NCBI RefSeq assembly: GCF_012911935.1
Contig: NZ_JAAXLA010000048.1
Location: 1 to 51,304, forward strand
Length of the DNA stretch: 51,304 nucleotides
Reading direction: 5' to 3'
Source: Pseudonocardia acidicola
GTDB lineage: Bacteria; Actinomycetota; Actinomycetes; Mycobacteriales; Pseudonocardiaceae
Position 1 is the stretch's first letter. Each line of letters opens with the position of its first letter. This document shows, one piece after another, positions 8,332 to 16,259 of this stretch. A program made the position numbers and the translations under genes. The notes under the pieces were generated by a model that saw nothing but the letters and a program-made list of their open reading frames with translations, was not told where the DNA came from and did no database searches.

Positions 8332-9962
8332 GGCCGGACCTCGTAGACGATCATCACCGGTTTGCTGACCTCGCTCCCGTCATCGGACCGGACCGTGATC
8401 GACTCCGTGTGCAGGACGATCCCGTGGTACTTCTCGACATAGCGCAGCAGGCGGTCGGCGAAGAACGCCGTGCGGCCCGCCGTGTAGGCGTCCCAGACGA
8501 CGTAGTGGATCGTGCCGCGGCGCAGCTCGCGGTCCGGGTTGTCGATCGGCTCGTAGGAGGGGTTGCGGCTGATCGGGTTCGGGCTCACCGAGAGCCCGAC
8601 CGCGGGGCGGTTCCCGTAGAAGCGGACGATGTTGGCCATCGACGGCCCGATGGTCATGACCCGGGCCCCCTCCGGCAGGTTCCGGGCCATCCAGCGGCCC
8701 ATCTCCCGGCCCGCCGGGAGCCCGCCGGATCCGGCGAGGAACGTGGTGGTGGGCTCGGGGTCGACCTGTCGCCAGCTCGGCACCGCCAGGCTCACCGCGA
8801 CGACGGCGACGACGCCGGCCCGCACCAGCCGGGTGGCCGGGGCCCGGGCCGGCCCGCGCAGCCGCGGAACCTGCAGGGCCGCGACCGCGCGGGCCGCGAG
8901 GATCACCACCACCGGCGTGGTGACCAGCAGGTACTGGTAGCCCTTCGTCGGCCAGACCTCGAAGAACACGGTCGGGACCCCGGCCCAGCACAGCAGCAGC
9001 GCCTCCCGCCAGCTTCCGTGCCGGCGCAGGAACCACAGCCCGGCCAGCGCCAGCGCGACGACCCCGGGCCCCATCGCGATCGGAACGACCTCGAGGTAGA
9101 ACAGCGCGGTGTGGTTCGCCCGCCGGAGCAGCTGCCAGGCCAGGTAGTTCTGCCCGGTGGACCGGCGGCCCGAGAACTGCAGCGAGAGCGGGTAGGCCGC
9201 CACGACCAGTCCGGTGATCGCCACGGCCACCGCCGCCGGGCGCCACCGCGGCCGTACCGCCGGGCAGAGGATCGCGAAGACCGTCAGGCCGCCCAGCAGC
9301 AGGACGGCGGTCTCCTTGGCCAGGACGGTCAGCCCCATGGTGAGCGCCGCGGCGTACAGCGCGAGCGGCGAGCGGTGCACGCAGAACCGCGCGAACAGGT
9401 ACAGGGTGAGCGTGGCGAAGAACGTCATCGGGGCGTCGAGCAGGACCTGCCGCGACACCCCGACGTGGTAGGGCATCAGCGCGAAGAACAGCGCGGCGAT
9501 CAGGCCGACCCGGTGCCGGTACAGCAGCCGCCCCAGCAGCCAGACGACGCCGATCGTGGCCACCCCGAAGGCCGCCACCAGTGCGCGGGCGGCGACGTCG
9601 CCCGCTCCCAGCCGGTACAGCAGCGAGAGCGAGGTCTGGAACAGCAGCGGGTGCGCCCGGAAGATCGGGAACAGCTGCGAGGCGGCCGGATCGCCGGCCA
9701 GGGCGGCGGCCTGGCCGGCGTAGACCGCCTCGTCGCTGTTGAAACCGACGGCCCCGAGCTGCCACACCCGCAGCACCGTGCCCGCCAGCAGGATCACGGC
9801 CGGCGGGCCCAGACGACGGACCGGCCCCGGCCACCCGGCGGTGCGCGCGGCGAGCGCATCCGGGAGCCGCAGCAGTGCCCGGCCCGGCGGCCGGCTGCCG
9901 GCGCGATCGCCGACGGCCGGCCGGTCCAGCACGATCGAGGCCGGGAGGCGGACCTCGCTCAC
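8328..9962 (-). CDS. GT39/ArnT-type polyprenyl-phosphate-sugar-dependent glycosyltransferase (GT-C fold)
   Basis: 544 residues, starting at GTG 9962 in a GTGA overlap with the preceding gene. After a short cytoplasmic leader the protein is a polytopic membrane protein (about ten helices) and ends in a soluble extracytoplasmic domain (about 400-544). The first external loop has GFNSDEAVYAGQA, the acidic DE-x-x-Y signature of the PMT/ArnT glycosyltransferase group. These enzymes take a sugar from a polyprenyl-phosphate carrier on the outer face of the membrane. The neighbour at 9959-12373 encodes a polyprenyl-phosphate-sugar synthase with a flippase-like GtrA domain, exactly the activity that would supply its donor. 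The acceptor (protein, lipid or glycan) cannot be read from the sequence. Confidence 0.88.
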   Translation of the reverse strand: MSEVRLPASIVLDRPAVGDRAGSRPPGRALLRLPDALAARTAGWPGPVRRLGPPAVILLAGTVLRVWQLGAVGFNSDEAVYAGQAAALAGDPAASQLFPIFRAHPLLFQTSLSLLYRLGAGDVAARALVAAFGVATIGVVWLLGRLLYRHRVGLIAALFFALMPYHVGVSRQVLLDAPMTFFATLTLYLFARFCVHRSPLALYAAALTMGLTVLAKETAVLLLGGLTVFAILCPAVRPRWRPAAVAVAITGLVVAAYPLSLQFSGRRSTGQNYLAWQLLRRANHTALFYLEVVPIAMGPGVVALALAGLWFLRRHGSWREALLLCWAGVPTVFFEVWPTKGYQYLLVTTPVVVILAARAVAALQVPRLRGPARAPATRLVRAGVVAVVAVSLAVPSWRQVDPEPTTTFLAGSGGLPAGREMGRWMARNLPEGARVMTIGPSMANIVRFYGNRPAVGLSVSPNPISRNPSYEPIDNPDRELRRGTIHYVVWDAYTAGRTAFFADRLLRYVEKYHGIVLHTESITVRSDDGSEVSKPVMIVYEVRP

Positions 9963-12373
9963 CCCGCCCTCGCGGCGGCGACGGCCGGGGCGCCGAGCGC
10001 CCGCGGGATCTCGTCGGCCCACGTGAAGTCCGGTGTGGAGATCCACCGGCAACGCAGCCCGTCCAGCGCGGAGGCCAGGATCGCGTGCTCCTTGCGGCGC
10101 AGCGCCAGATGATCGTCCGCACCGATCACGACGGACGGCGCGAGCTGGCGGAACGGCGGGAACTGGTAGGCGTCCTCGGTGTTGGCCAGCAGGTTGCGCA
10201 TGGCGTCGGCCCGGCTCAGCTCGCCGGCCCCGTGGGCGCCGCGGGAGATCAGGAACAGCTCGCTCACTACGGTGCTCGGGACGATCGTGCACGGCAGCAG
10301 CCGGTCCACCGTGTACTTCGGTGGTGGGACCAGGCGCTGGGTCAGCGCGTTCACGCCCATGATCGGGATGTTCAGCCGGCTGAGCAGCATCGCGAACTGC
10401 CGGCCCTCCTTGGAGTGCAGCCGGCTCTGCAGCTGCAGCCGCCGCCACTCCCTGCGGCTGAGCTCGTCGGAGCCGACGGCGCGCAGCGTGTGGTGGGAGA
10501 TGGTCAGCGGCTTGGGGAAGCAGCCGACCCGGCCGTCGGGGTGCAGGATCGTCATGTCGTCGGACAGGAAGCGCGCGCCGCGCTCGCGGACCAACCGCAG
10601 CACGGTCCCGGTCTTGCCGGTGTCGGTCTCCGCGGAGATCAGCATCCCGAGGCCGTCGAGTTCGAGGCACGCCGAGTGCAGCAGCATCACGCCCCGGCTG
10701 ACCGCGACGAAACGCAGCAGGGCCTCGAGGATGTTGGTGTAGACGACGTGCGGCGAGTGCGCCAGCGGCGGGGCCACGGTGACCACGATCGGCTCGCCGA
10801 GCTGCACGTGGAAGTTGGCGCCGAGCCGGCCGAGGTGCTCGGAGTAGGCGACGCTCGGCGGCGTGGTGGTCTGGGTCATCGTGGCGCGGGTGCGGGGCAT
10901 CGCGGTGCCGGTGGGCTGGATGCGCACCTGGATGTCGGTGTCGTGCCCGAGGTACTGCGCGCGGAAGTACTCCAGCTCGGGCAGCCGCACCTGGGAGCCG
11001 ACGGTGGCGACGTCCGGGATCTCGTAGCGGTAGGGCAGGTAGCGCTGCCCGGGCCTGGCGGCGGTGCGCGGCGCCGCGACGCGCGGCGTGGGTGCCGGTG
11101 CCGTGTCGGCCGCGGCGCCGTCCGGCGGGACCGACACATCGACGACGATCTTCATCGGTTCCCGCGGCGGCGCGGCCGCGGCCGCGGTGCCGTAGATCGC
11201 GGCGTCGGCCACCAGGAAGCGCACCGCGAACAGCAGCAGCAGCGTGATCAGGTTGGCCCATACCACGTTCATGCCCAGTGCCTCGACCAGCAGCGCGAGC
11301 AACGGCAGCCGGGCGAGCAGTGCGATGTGGTTGAGCAGGAAGAAGCGCACCGCCCGGCCGCGCCGGGTGCCGGGTTTGGCGCCGGGGAACACCAGCCTCT
11401 CGGTGAGCAGGAACAGCCAGGCCGTCGACGCCTCCGTGGCCAGTACCGCGGCGATCAGGTAGTGCAGCCGGGGTGCCTGGATGCCCAGCAGCATCAGCAC
11501 GGCGGTGTTGACCAGCAGTCCGGACGCACCGACGAGACCGAACAGGAACGCGCGCAGCAGCCACTGCCGCGGCCCGGCGCTCTCCGCGGACCGGGCCACC
11601 TGCCGGGCCAGCACCGCGAGCCGCAGCCGGGCGAGGTGGCCGGTGAACCGGGCGCCCTCGGCGAGTGACGCCTTGCTCTGCCCGGTGTGCCGGGGCTGCA
11701 TGGAGAACGGGACCTCGGCCACCCGCAGCCGCGGGTTGCGGACCACGATCTCCATGAGGATCTTGAAGCCGTGCGGCTCCAGCCGGTCGAGGTCGATCGC
11801 GGCGGTGCGCAGGGCGAACATCCCGCTCATCGGGTCGGATAGCTGGGCCAGCCGGCGCGGGAACATCGTCTTGGCCACGGCGGTGGCGCCGCCGGAGACC
11901 GCGTGCCGGGTGGTGGTGCCGAGGCCGCCCGCGTCGCCCCCGCCGACGTGCCGGCTCGCGGCCACCAGGTCCAGGTCGCGCGAGCGCCCGACGCCGGCCA
12001 GCCGCAGCGCCAGCTCGGGCGGGTGCTGCAGGTCGCCGTCCATGACCACGGCCCAGTCGGCGCGGGCCTCCCGCAACCCGGCGACCACGGCGCCGCCGAG
12101 CCCGCCCGTGCGATCCCCGCGCTCGCGGTGCAGCAGCCGCACGGGCAGCCGCTCGGCCAGCGAGCGGGCGAGCACCTTCTCCGGGGTGTCGTCGTCGCTG
12201 TCGTCGACGAAGAGCACCTCGATCCGGCGCGGCCCGGCCGCGGCCTTGACGCGGTCGAGCAGCGGCCCGATGTTCCCCGACTCGTTGCGGGTCGGCACGA
12301 CGACGGTGAGCTCCGGTGGCGATGTGTGCGACACGGTCTCGAGTGGCAGATGACCGCTGGCGTTGTCGAACAA
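9959..12373 (-). CDS. Three-part fusion: GT2 polyprenol-phosphate-sugar synthase, GtrA membrane domain, HPr-kinase-like P-loop domain
   Basis: About 804 residues from TTG 12373, chosen because GGGGAGGA sits five bases upstream; GTG 12334 is the alternative. Residues about 18-240 form a DPM1-type GT2 domain (VVPTRNES, VDDSDDD, MDGDLQHPPE). Residues about 255-380 hold four helices of the GtrA type, thought to flip lipid-linked sugars. After a Pro/Ala/Thr-rich linker, residues about 440-800 resemble HPr kinase/PEP-carboxykinase-like P-loop proteins, with HSACLELDGLGMLISAETDTGKT (near-canonical Walker A) and FLSDDMTILH. The first two parts make and flip polyprenyl-phosphate-linked hexose for the GT39 enzyme encoded next. 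The role of the third is unknown. It is the first gene of the operon. Confidence 0.86.
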   Translation of the reverse strand: MFDNASGHLPLETVSHTSPPELTVVVPTRNESGNIGPLLDRVKAAAGPRRIEVLFVDDSDDDTPEKVLARSLAERLPVRLLHRERGDRTGGLGGAVVAGLREARADWAVVMDGDLQHPPELALRLAGVGRSRDLDLVAASRHVGGGDAGGLGTTTRHAVSGGATAVAKTMFPRRLAQLSDPMSGMFALRTAAIDLDRLEPHGFKILMEIVVRNPRLRVAEVPFSMQPRHTGQSKASLAEGARFTGHLARLRLAVLARQVARSAESAGPRQWLLRAFLFGLVGASGLLVNTAVLMLLGIQAPRLHYLIAAVLATEASTAWLFLLTERLVFPGAKPGTRRGRAVRFFLLNHIALLARLPLLALLVEALGMNVVWANLITLLLLFAVRFLVADAAIYGTAAAAAPPREPMKIVVDVSVPPDGAAADTAPAPTPRVAAPRTAARPGQRYLPYRYEIPDVATVGSQVRLPELEYFRAQYLGHDTDIQVRIQPTGTAMPRTRATMTQTTTPPSVAYSEHLGRLGANFHVQLGEPIVVTVAPPLAHSPHVVYTNILEALLRFVAVSRGVMLLHSACLELDGLGMLISAETDTGKTGTVLRLVRERGARFLSDDMTILHPDGRVGCFPKPLTISHHTLRAVGSDELSRREWRRLQLQSRLHSKEGRQFAMLLSRLNIPIMGVNALTQRLVPPPKYTVDRLLPCTIVPSTVVSELFLISRGAHGAGELSRADAMRNLLANTEDAYQFPPFRQLAPSVVIGADDHLALRRKEHAILASALDGLRCRWISTPDFTWADEIPRALGAPAVAAARAG

Positions 12374-12483
12374 TGGGTCCTCCCCTGCGGGCGGGGCCGA
12401 TGAATGGGGGCGGTGAGCCGGGAGGGGCGCAATCACAGCGGCCCACCGCGACGAGGAGCCTGCCCGCGTCGCGGCCGGGCGTT

Positions 12484-12573
12484 CATCCTCAGAATTGAGG
12501 GATCCGCCGTTGCGGCCGGCCGGGGCCCACCCGCAGATCGCCGCGACGGTGGCGGACATCCTCAGAATTGAGG
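12484..12573. promoter_or_regulatory. Two identical dyad elements in the divergent intergenic region, probable operators
   Basis: The 17-mer CATCCTCAGAATTGAGG occurs at 12484-12500 and again, unchanged, at 12557-12573. Each contains the inverted repeat CCTCA-GAAT-TGAGG. The copies are 73 bp apart, close to seven helical turns, so a regulator could bind both on the same DNA face and loop between them. They lie between the divergent starts at 12373 (glycan/phosphatase operon) and 12648 (MFS transporter), the usual place for shared operators. The centre is AT-rich within very GC-rich DNA. No regulator gene is adjacent; the histidine kinase at 1-1381 and its unseen partner are one possible source. 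Confidence 0.6.
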
Positions 12574-12647
12574 ACGGAACCCACGCCGCGCCCTCCTACG
12601 CTCACCACCTCGACGTCTGCGTCCGGCGGTGAGCGAAGGGCCGGTCC

Positions 12648-13928
12648 TTGTACCAGATCGAGAACTCCGCGCAGGTGCTCGCGGCCCGCCGCGGGGCGCC
12701 CGGCTCCCGTCCGGCCCGCCCGTGGGTCAACCGCACCGTGCTCGCGCTCGGGCTGACCAGCCTCTTCACCGACGTCTCGGCCGAGATGATCACCACGGTG
12801 CTGCCGCTGTACCTGGTCTTCGGGCTGCAGCTGTCGCCGCTGGTGTTCGGGGTGGTCGACGGGCTCTACACCGGCGCGACCGCGCCCGTCCGGCTGCTCG
12901 CCGGGTTATGGGCGGACCGGGCGCGCCGGCACAAGGAGGCCGCGGTCGCCGGCTACGCGCTCTCGACGCTGTCCCGGCTCGGGATGCTCGCGGTGGGCAA
13001 CGTGTGGACGGCCCTGGCCGGCCTGGTGTTCATCGACCGCGTCGGCAAGGGCATCCGCACCGCGCCGCGGGACGCGATGATCTCCCTCGCCACCCCGCGG
13101 GAGCAGTGGGCCGCCGCGTTCGGAGCGCACCGCGCGCTGGACATGGTGGGCGCGATGGGCGGCCCGGTGCTGGCCTTCGCGGTGCTCGCCGCGGTGCCCG
13201 GCGGGTACGACGCGGTGTTCGTGGTGAGCCTGTGTGCCGGGCTGATCGGGCTGGGTGTGGTGGCGCTGTTCGTGCGCAACCCGCCGATGCCCGCTGCCGC
13301 CGGGTCCGGCGCCGGCGTCTCGCTGCGGGCGGCGGCCCGGCTGCTGCGGCGGCCGGGCGTGACCGGGCTGGTCGTGGCCGGCTCGCTGCTGGGCCTGGCG
13401 ACGCTGAGCGACGGGTTCGTCTACCTCACGCTGCAGGACCGGCTCGGGTTCGACATCGGGTTCTTCCCGCTGCTGTACGTGGCCACCTCGCTGGTGTTCA
13501 TGGTGCTCGCCGTGCCGGTCGGCCGGCTCGCCGACCGGCACGGCAGGCCCCGGGTCTTCACCGCCGGGTACGGGTCGCTGCTGCTGATCTACCTGCTGCT
13601 GCTGACCCCCTGGGCCGGGGTGGGCTGGGTCGTCGTCTGCCTGGTCCTGCTCGGCGGCTACTACGCGGCCACCGACGGTGTGCTCATGGCGCTGGCCGGT
13701 GCGGTGCTGCCGGCGCGGTTGCGGACCAGCGGGATGGCCCTGATCACGACGGCCACCAGCCTCGCCCGGCTGGTCTCCTCGCTGCTGTTCGGTCTGCTGT
13801 GGACGGTGGCCGGGACCCGGCTCGCGGTCGGGGTCCTCGTCGCGTTCCTGGTCCCGGCCCTCGTCGTCGCCGTCGTCGTGCTGGGCCGGGGGCGCCGGGA
13901 GGTGACCGATGGCGACGCCGCCGGATGA
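12648..13928 (+). CDS. MFS transporter
   Basis: 426 residues with twelve predicted membrane helices. The loop between helices 2 and 3 (GLWADRARRHKEA) and the equivalent in the second half (VGRLADRHGRPRV) match the major facilitator signature. TTG 12648 is the chosen start, with GAAGGG seven bases upstream. The segment IDRVGKGIRTAPRDAMI resembles one seen in a clade of actinobacterial MFS proteins annotated only as permeases. The substrate cannot be deduced. It is transcribed away from the glycan/phosphatase operon across a region with paired dyad elements and overlaps the next gene by 20 bases, so the two are probably translated together. Confidence 0.88.
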   Translation: MYQIENSAQVLAARRGAPGSRPARPWVNRTVLALGLTSLFTDVSAEMITTVLPLYLVFGLQLSPLVFGVVDGLYTGATAPVRLLAGLWADRARRHKEAAVAGYALSTLSRLGMLAVGNVWTALAGLVFIDRVGKGIRTAPRDAMISLATPREQWAAAFGAHRALDMVGAMGGPVLAFAVLAAVPGGYDAVFVVSLCAGLIGLGVVALFVRNPPMPAAAGSGAGVSLRAAARLLRRPGVTGLVVAGSLLGLATLSDGFVYLTLQDRLGFDIGFFPLLYVATSLVFMVLAVPVGRLADRHGRPRVFTAGYGSLLLIYLLLLTPWAGVGWVVVCLVLLGGYYAATDGVLMALAGAVLPARLRTSGMALITTATSLARLVSSLLFGLLWTVAGTRLAVGVLVAFLVPALVVAVVVLGRGRREVTDGDAAG

Positions 13929-15381
13929 GCCGGGGACGCGGCTGCGGGCCCCGCGGGGCGACGAGGCCCGGTCGTGGCTGTTCGGCGCGCTGGCCGCGAT
14001 GTGCGTGCTGCTCGCCGCCGGATACGTGGCCTGGTCCGGGTGGCGGGCGTCGGTCCCCGGCCCGGGCGTCCCGGTGCGGGTCGCGGACGGCGCGCCGGCG
14101 TTGCTGTTCCAGAACCTGACCGACGGTGACGCCCGCGGGCGGGTCGGTCTGGTCCCGCTCGCCGACCCGAACGGCGCCCGCAGCGTGACCGGCCTGAGCT
14201 GCGACCGGGTGCACTTCGCCGCAGGCAGCGGGCTGTGCCTGGCCGTCGGGGGCGGCTTCCCGCCGATCGAGTACGCGTTGATCTTCGGGCCGGACTTCGC
14301 GGTCCGCCACGAGATCCCGCTGAGCGGGCTGCCCAGCCGGGCCCGGGTGTCCCCGGACGGGCGCTACGGCGCGACCACGGTGTTCGTCACCGGACACTCC
14401 TATGCCGAGCACGGGTTCTCCACCCGGACCACGCTGATCGACATGGCGGCCGGGACGAAGCTGGCCGACCTCGAGGAGCTCGCCATCGTCCGCGACGGTG
14501 CCGCCTTCCACTCCCCCGACGTCAACTTCTGGGGCGTCACGTTCGCCGCCGACGGCAACCACTTCTACGCGACGATGGCCACCGGCGGGCGCACCTTCCT
14601 GGTCGCCGGGGACATCGCCGCGCGGCGCGTCGTCGTCGGGCGGGAGAACGTGGAGTGCCCGTCGCTGTCGCCGGACGGGACCCGGCTGGCGTTCAAGAAG
14701 CGGATGGACAACGGGCTCGGGTCGCCGGTGTGGCGGTTCCACGTGCTGGACCTGGCGACGATGCGCGAGACGCCGCTGGCCGAGACCCGCAGCATCGACG
14801 ACCAGGTCGAATGGCTCGACGACCAGCACGTTCTCTACGGCAGCCCGGACTCCGCACGCGCGGTGTTCGTCGCGCCGGCCGACGGCAGCGGCGAGCCGCG
14901 GCAGTTCCTGAGCCAGGGGCTGTCGCCCGCCGTGCTGCGGACCCCGCTCCCGGCCACGGCCGCCGCGCAGCTGTCCGCGGCCGACCAGGTCACCGTCCCG
15001 GCCACCGACCTGGGGCTCACCCTGGCCACCCCGGCCGACTCCGCCACCCCTTTCGAGCACACCCTCGCGGTCACCAACCACGGACCGCGCGACGCCACCC
15101 GCGTCGTCGTGGAGGACGTCGTCACCGGCCCGGCGACCATCTCCGCGGCGACCGCGGGCACCCCGCCCGGCGCCGGCGGGTACGGCTGCGCGGTGTTCGC
15201 CGAGGAGGACCGGGTGCGCTGCGACACCCCGCGGCTGCCGGCCGGCGCGACCTGGACGATCACGGTCCGCGTGCAGCCCACCGGTCCGGGAGTGGTCGCG
15301 GGGCGGGGAATGGCGAGTGCCGCGGAGCCGGATCGGGAGCCGGGGAACGACGGGGCCTCGGGTGAAACGCGGGTGCTGTGA
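13909..15381 (+). CDS. Membrane-anchored TolB-like beta-propeller protein with C-terminal DUF11-like domain
   Basis: 490 residues. A short cytoplasmic tail precedes one membrane helix (about 24-45). An extracytoplasmic domain follows with repeated propeller motifs, such as RVSPDGRYGATTVF and SLSPDGTRLAFKK, typical of TolB/WD40-like blades. The last 140 residues look like a DUF11 conserved-repeat Ig-like domain (FEHTLAVTNHGPRDATRVVV, WTITVRVQPT). The start at 13909 lies inside the MFS gene, with GGAGG seven bases upstream, which indicates translational coupling. No enzymatic motif is seen. A receptor or adhesion-type partner of the transporter at the cell surface is possible, but only context supports that. 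Confidence 0.82.
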   Translation: MATPPDEPGTRLRAPRGDEARSWLFGALAAMCVLLAAGYVAWSGWRASVPGPGVPVRVADGAPALLFQNLTDGDARGRVGLVPLADPNGARSVTGLSCDRVHFAAGSGLCLAVGGGFPPIEYALIFGPDFAVRHEIPLSGLPSRARVSPDGRYGATTVFVTGHSYAEHGFSTRTTLIDMAAGTKLADLEELAIVRDGAAFHSPDVNFWGVTFAADGNHFYATMATGGRTFLVAGDIAARRVVVGRENVECPSLSPDGTRLAFKKRMDNGLGSPVWRFHVLDLATMRETPLAETRSIDDQVEWLDDQHVLYGSPDSARAVFVAPADGSGEPRQFLSQGLSPAVLRTPLPATAAAQLSAADQVTVPATDLGLTLATPADSATPFEHTLAVTNHGPRDATRVVVEDVVTGPATISAATAGTPPGAGGYGCAVFAEEDRVRCDTPRLPAGATWTITVRVQPTGPGVVAGRGMASAAEPDREPGNDGASGETRVL

Positions 15382-15471
15382 GTTCGCCCGGCCGCCGGAC
15401 TGGCAATGAGCCCACGCGCCGAACCGTCCGGGGTGGCCGGAATCGATCGCCGCTCGCTCAGCGAATTCACG

Positions 15472-15477
15472 TACCGT
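15472..15477 (+). promoter_or_regulatory. Probable -10 element of a leaderless PAP2 transcript
   Basis: TACCGT fits the actinobacterial TANNNT -10 hexamer. It ends six bases before GTG 15484, which would put the transcription start on the start codon itself. No convincing -35 hexamer is visible. Confidence 0.45.
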
Positions 15478-15483
15478 GGCCGA

Positions 15484-16152
15484 GTGACCCGCTCGAAGAT
15501 CGAACGACCGGCCTCGCTGATTCCGGAGAGTGGAGTTCGCGCAACCGCCGCGGTGGCGCTTCTCGCGTCCGCGATACTGGCCGTGCTCGCAATGCGTTAC
15601 GCAGACACCACTGCGGCCGGAGCGCTGGACGGCTCGCTGGCGGGTCGGGTCCACGCGTTCACCGCGGGACACCGTCATGCGCTGAACACGGTGATGCACT
15701 TCGGTGAGCCCACATCGGTCATCGTCATGGCGGGGGTCCTGGCTCTGACCTGTCTCGCGCTGCGACGCCGACTGCTCGCGGTTCTCGCCGTACTCGGACC
15801 TGCGGTGACCGGCCTGTTGACGTCGGCGCTGAAGCCGCTGGTCGGCCGCACCTTCCACGGGGATCTGTCGATGCCGAGCGGGCACACCGGCGGCATCACT
15901 GCCATTGCGCTCGTGGTGGCCCTGATCGTGGCGAACGTCGTCGACCCTCGACTCCGCGGCCGGGTCCTGTCCCTCATGCTCCTCGGAGCGGTGGCGGTTG
16001 CCGTCACCATGGGCATTGCGTTGATCGCGCTGAGTATCCACTATCCGACGGACGTGCTCGGCGGGTTCTGCACGGCGGTTGCCGCCGTGGGCGGGGTGTC
16101 GCTGCTGTTGCAGTGGTGGGAGGCCCGTTCACGACGCTCATCGCAGACCTGA
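15484..16152 (+). CDS. PAP2-superfamily membrane phosphatase
   Basis: About 222 residues with five to six membrane helices and PAP2 landmarks: KPLVGR (motif 1 remnant), MPSGHTGG (motif 2) and HYPTDVLGG (motif 3). Such enzymes usually dephosphorylate lipid phosphates, such as undecaprenyl diphosphate or phosphatidate, on the outer face of the membrane. In motif 3 the usual Ser-Arg pair before the catalytic His reads Ala-Leu, so activity may be reduced or altered. GTG 15484 is preferred because TACCGT lies exactly six bases upstream (leaderless pattern). An in-frame ATG at 15406 would add 26 residues that do not resemble the family and lacks a ribosome binding site. Lipid-carrier recycling would fit the surrounding glycan genes. 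Confidence 0.82.
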   Translation: MTRSKIERPASLIPESGVRATAAVALLASAILAVLAMRYADTTAAGALDGSLAGRVHAFTAGHRHALNTVMHFGEPTSVIVMAGVLALTCLALRRRLLAVLAVLGPAVTGLLTSALKPLVGRTFHGDLSMPSGHTGGITAIALVVALIVANVVDPRLRGRVLSLMLLGAVAVAVTMGIALIALSIHYPTDVLGGFCTAVAAVGGVSLLLQWWEARSRRSSQT

Positions 16153-16247
16153 GACCAATTCTGAATAGGATGCGCAGGACTCGTCGTTCACCTTCTGAAC
16201 TTGATGTGAACCTGTCCCCTCGCAGTGGTTCCGTGCGCCGTTCTGTT

Positions 16248-16253
16248 TATGCT
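16248..16253 (+). promoter_or_regulatory. Probable -10 element of a leaderless transcript (GH26-like gene)
   Basis: TATGCT ends six bases before GTG 16260, the spacing expected when transcription starts at the first base of the start codon. It overrules the longer reading frame that opens at 16113. Confidence 0.5.
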
Positions 16254-16259
16254 GGGCAG

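Noticed and set aside
9963..12446. An open minus-strand frame that would extend the GT39-type gene by more than 800 codons
   Set aside because: It is antiphase to the GT2-GtrA fusion and shows no family similarity; the GTG at 9962 with a GTGA overlap is the real start.
12484..12573. The two identical 17-mers considered as ends of a small mobile element
   Set aside because: They are direct, not inverted, copies; the 56-bp interval encodes nothing and no target-site duplication is seen.
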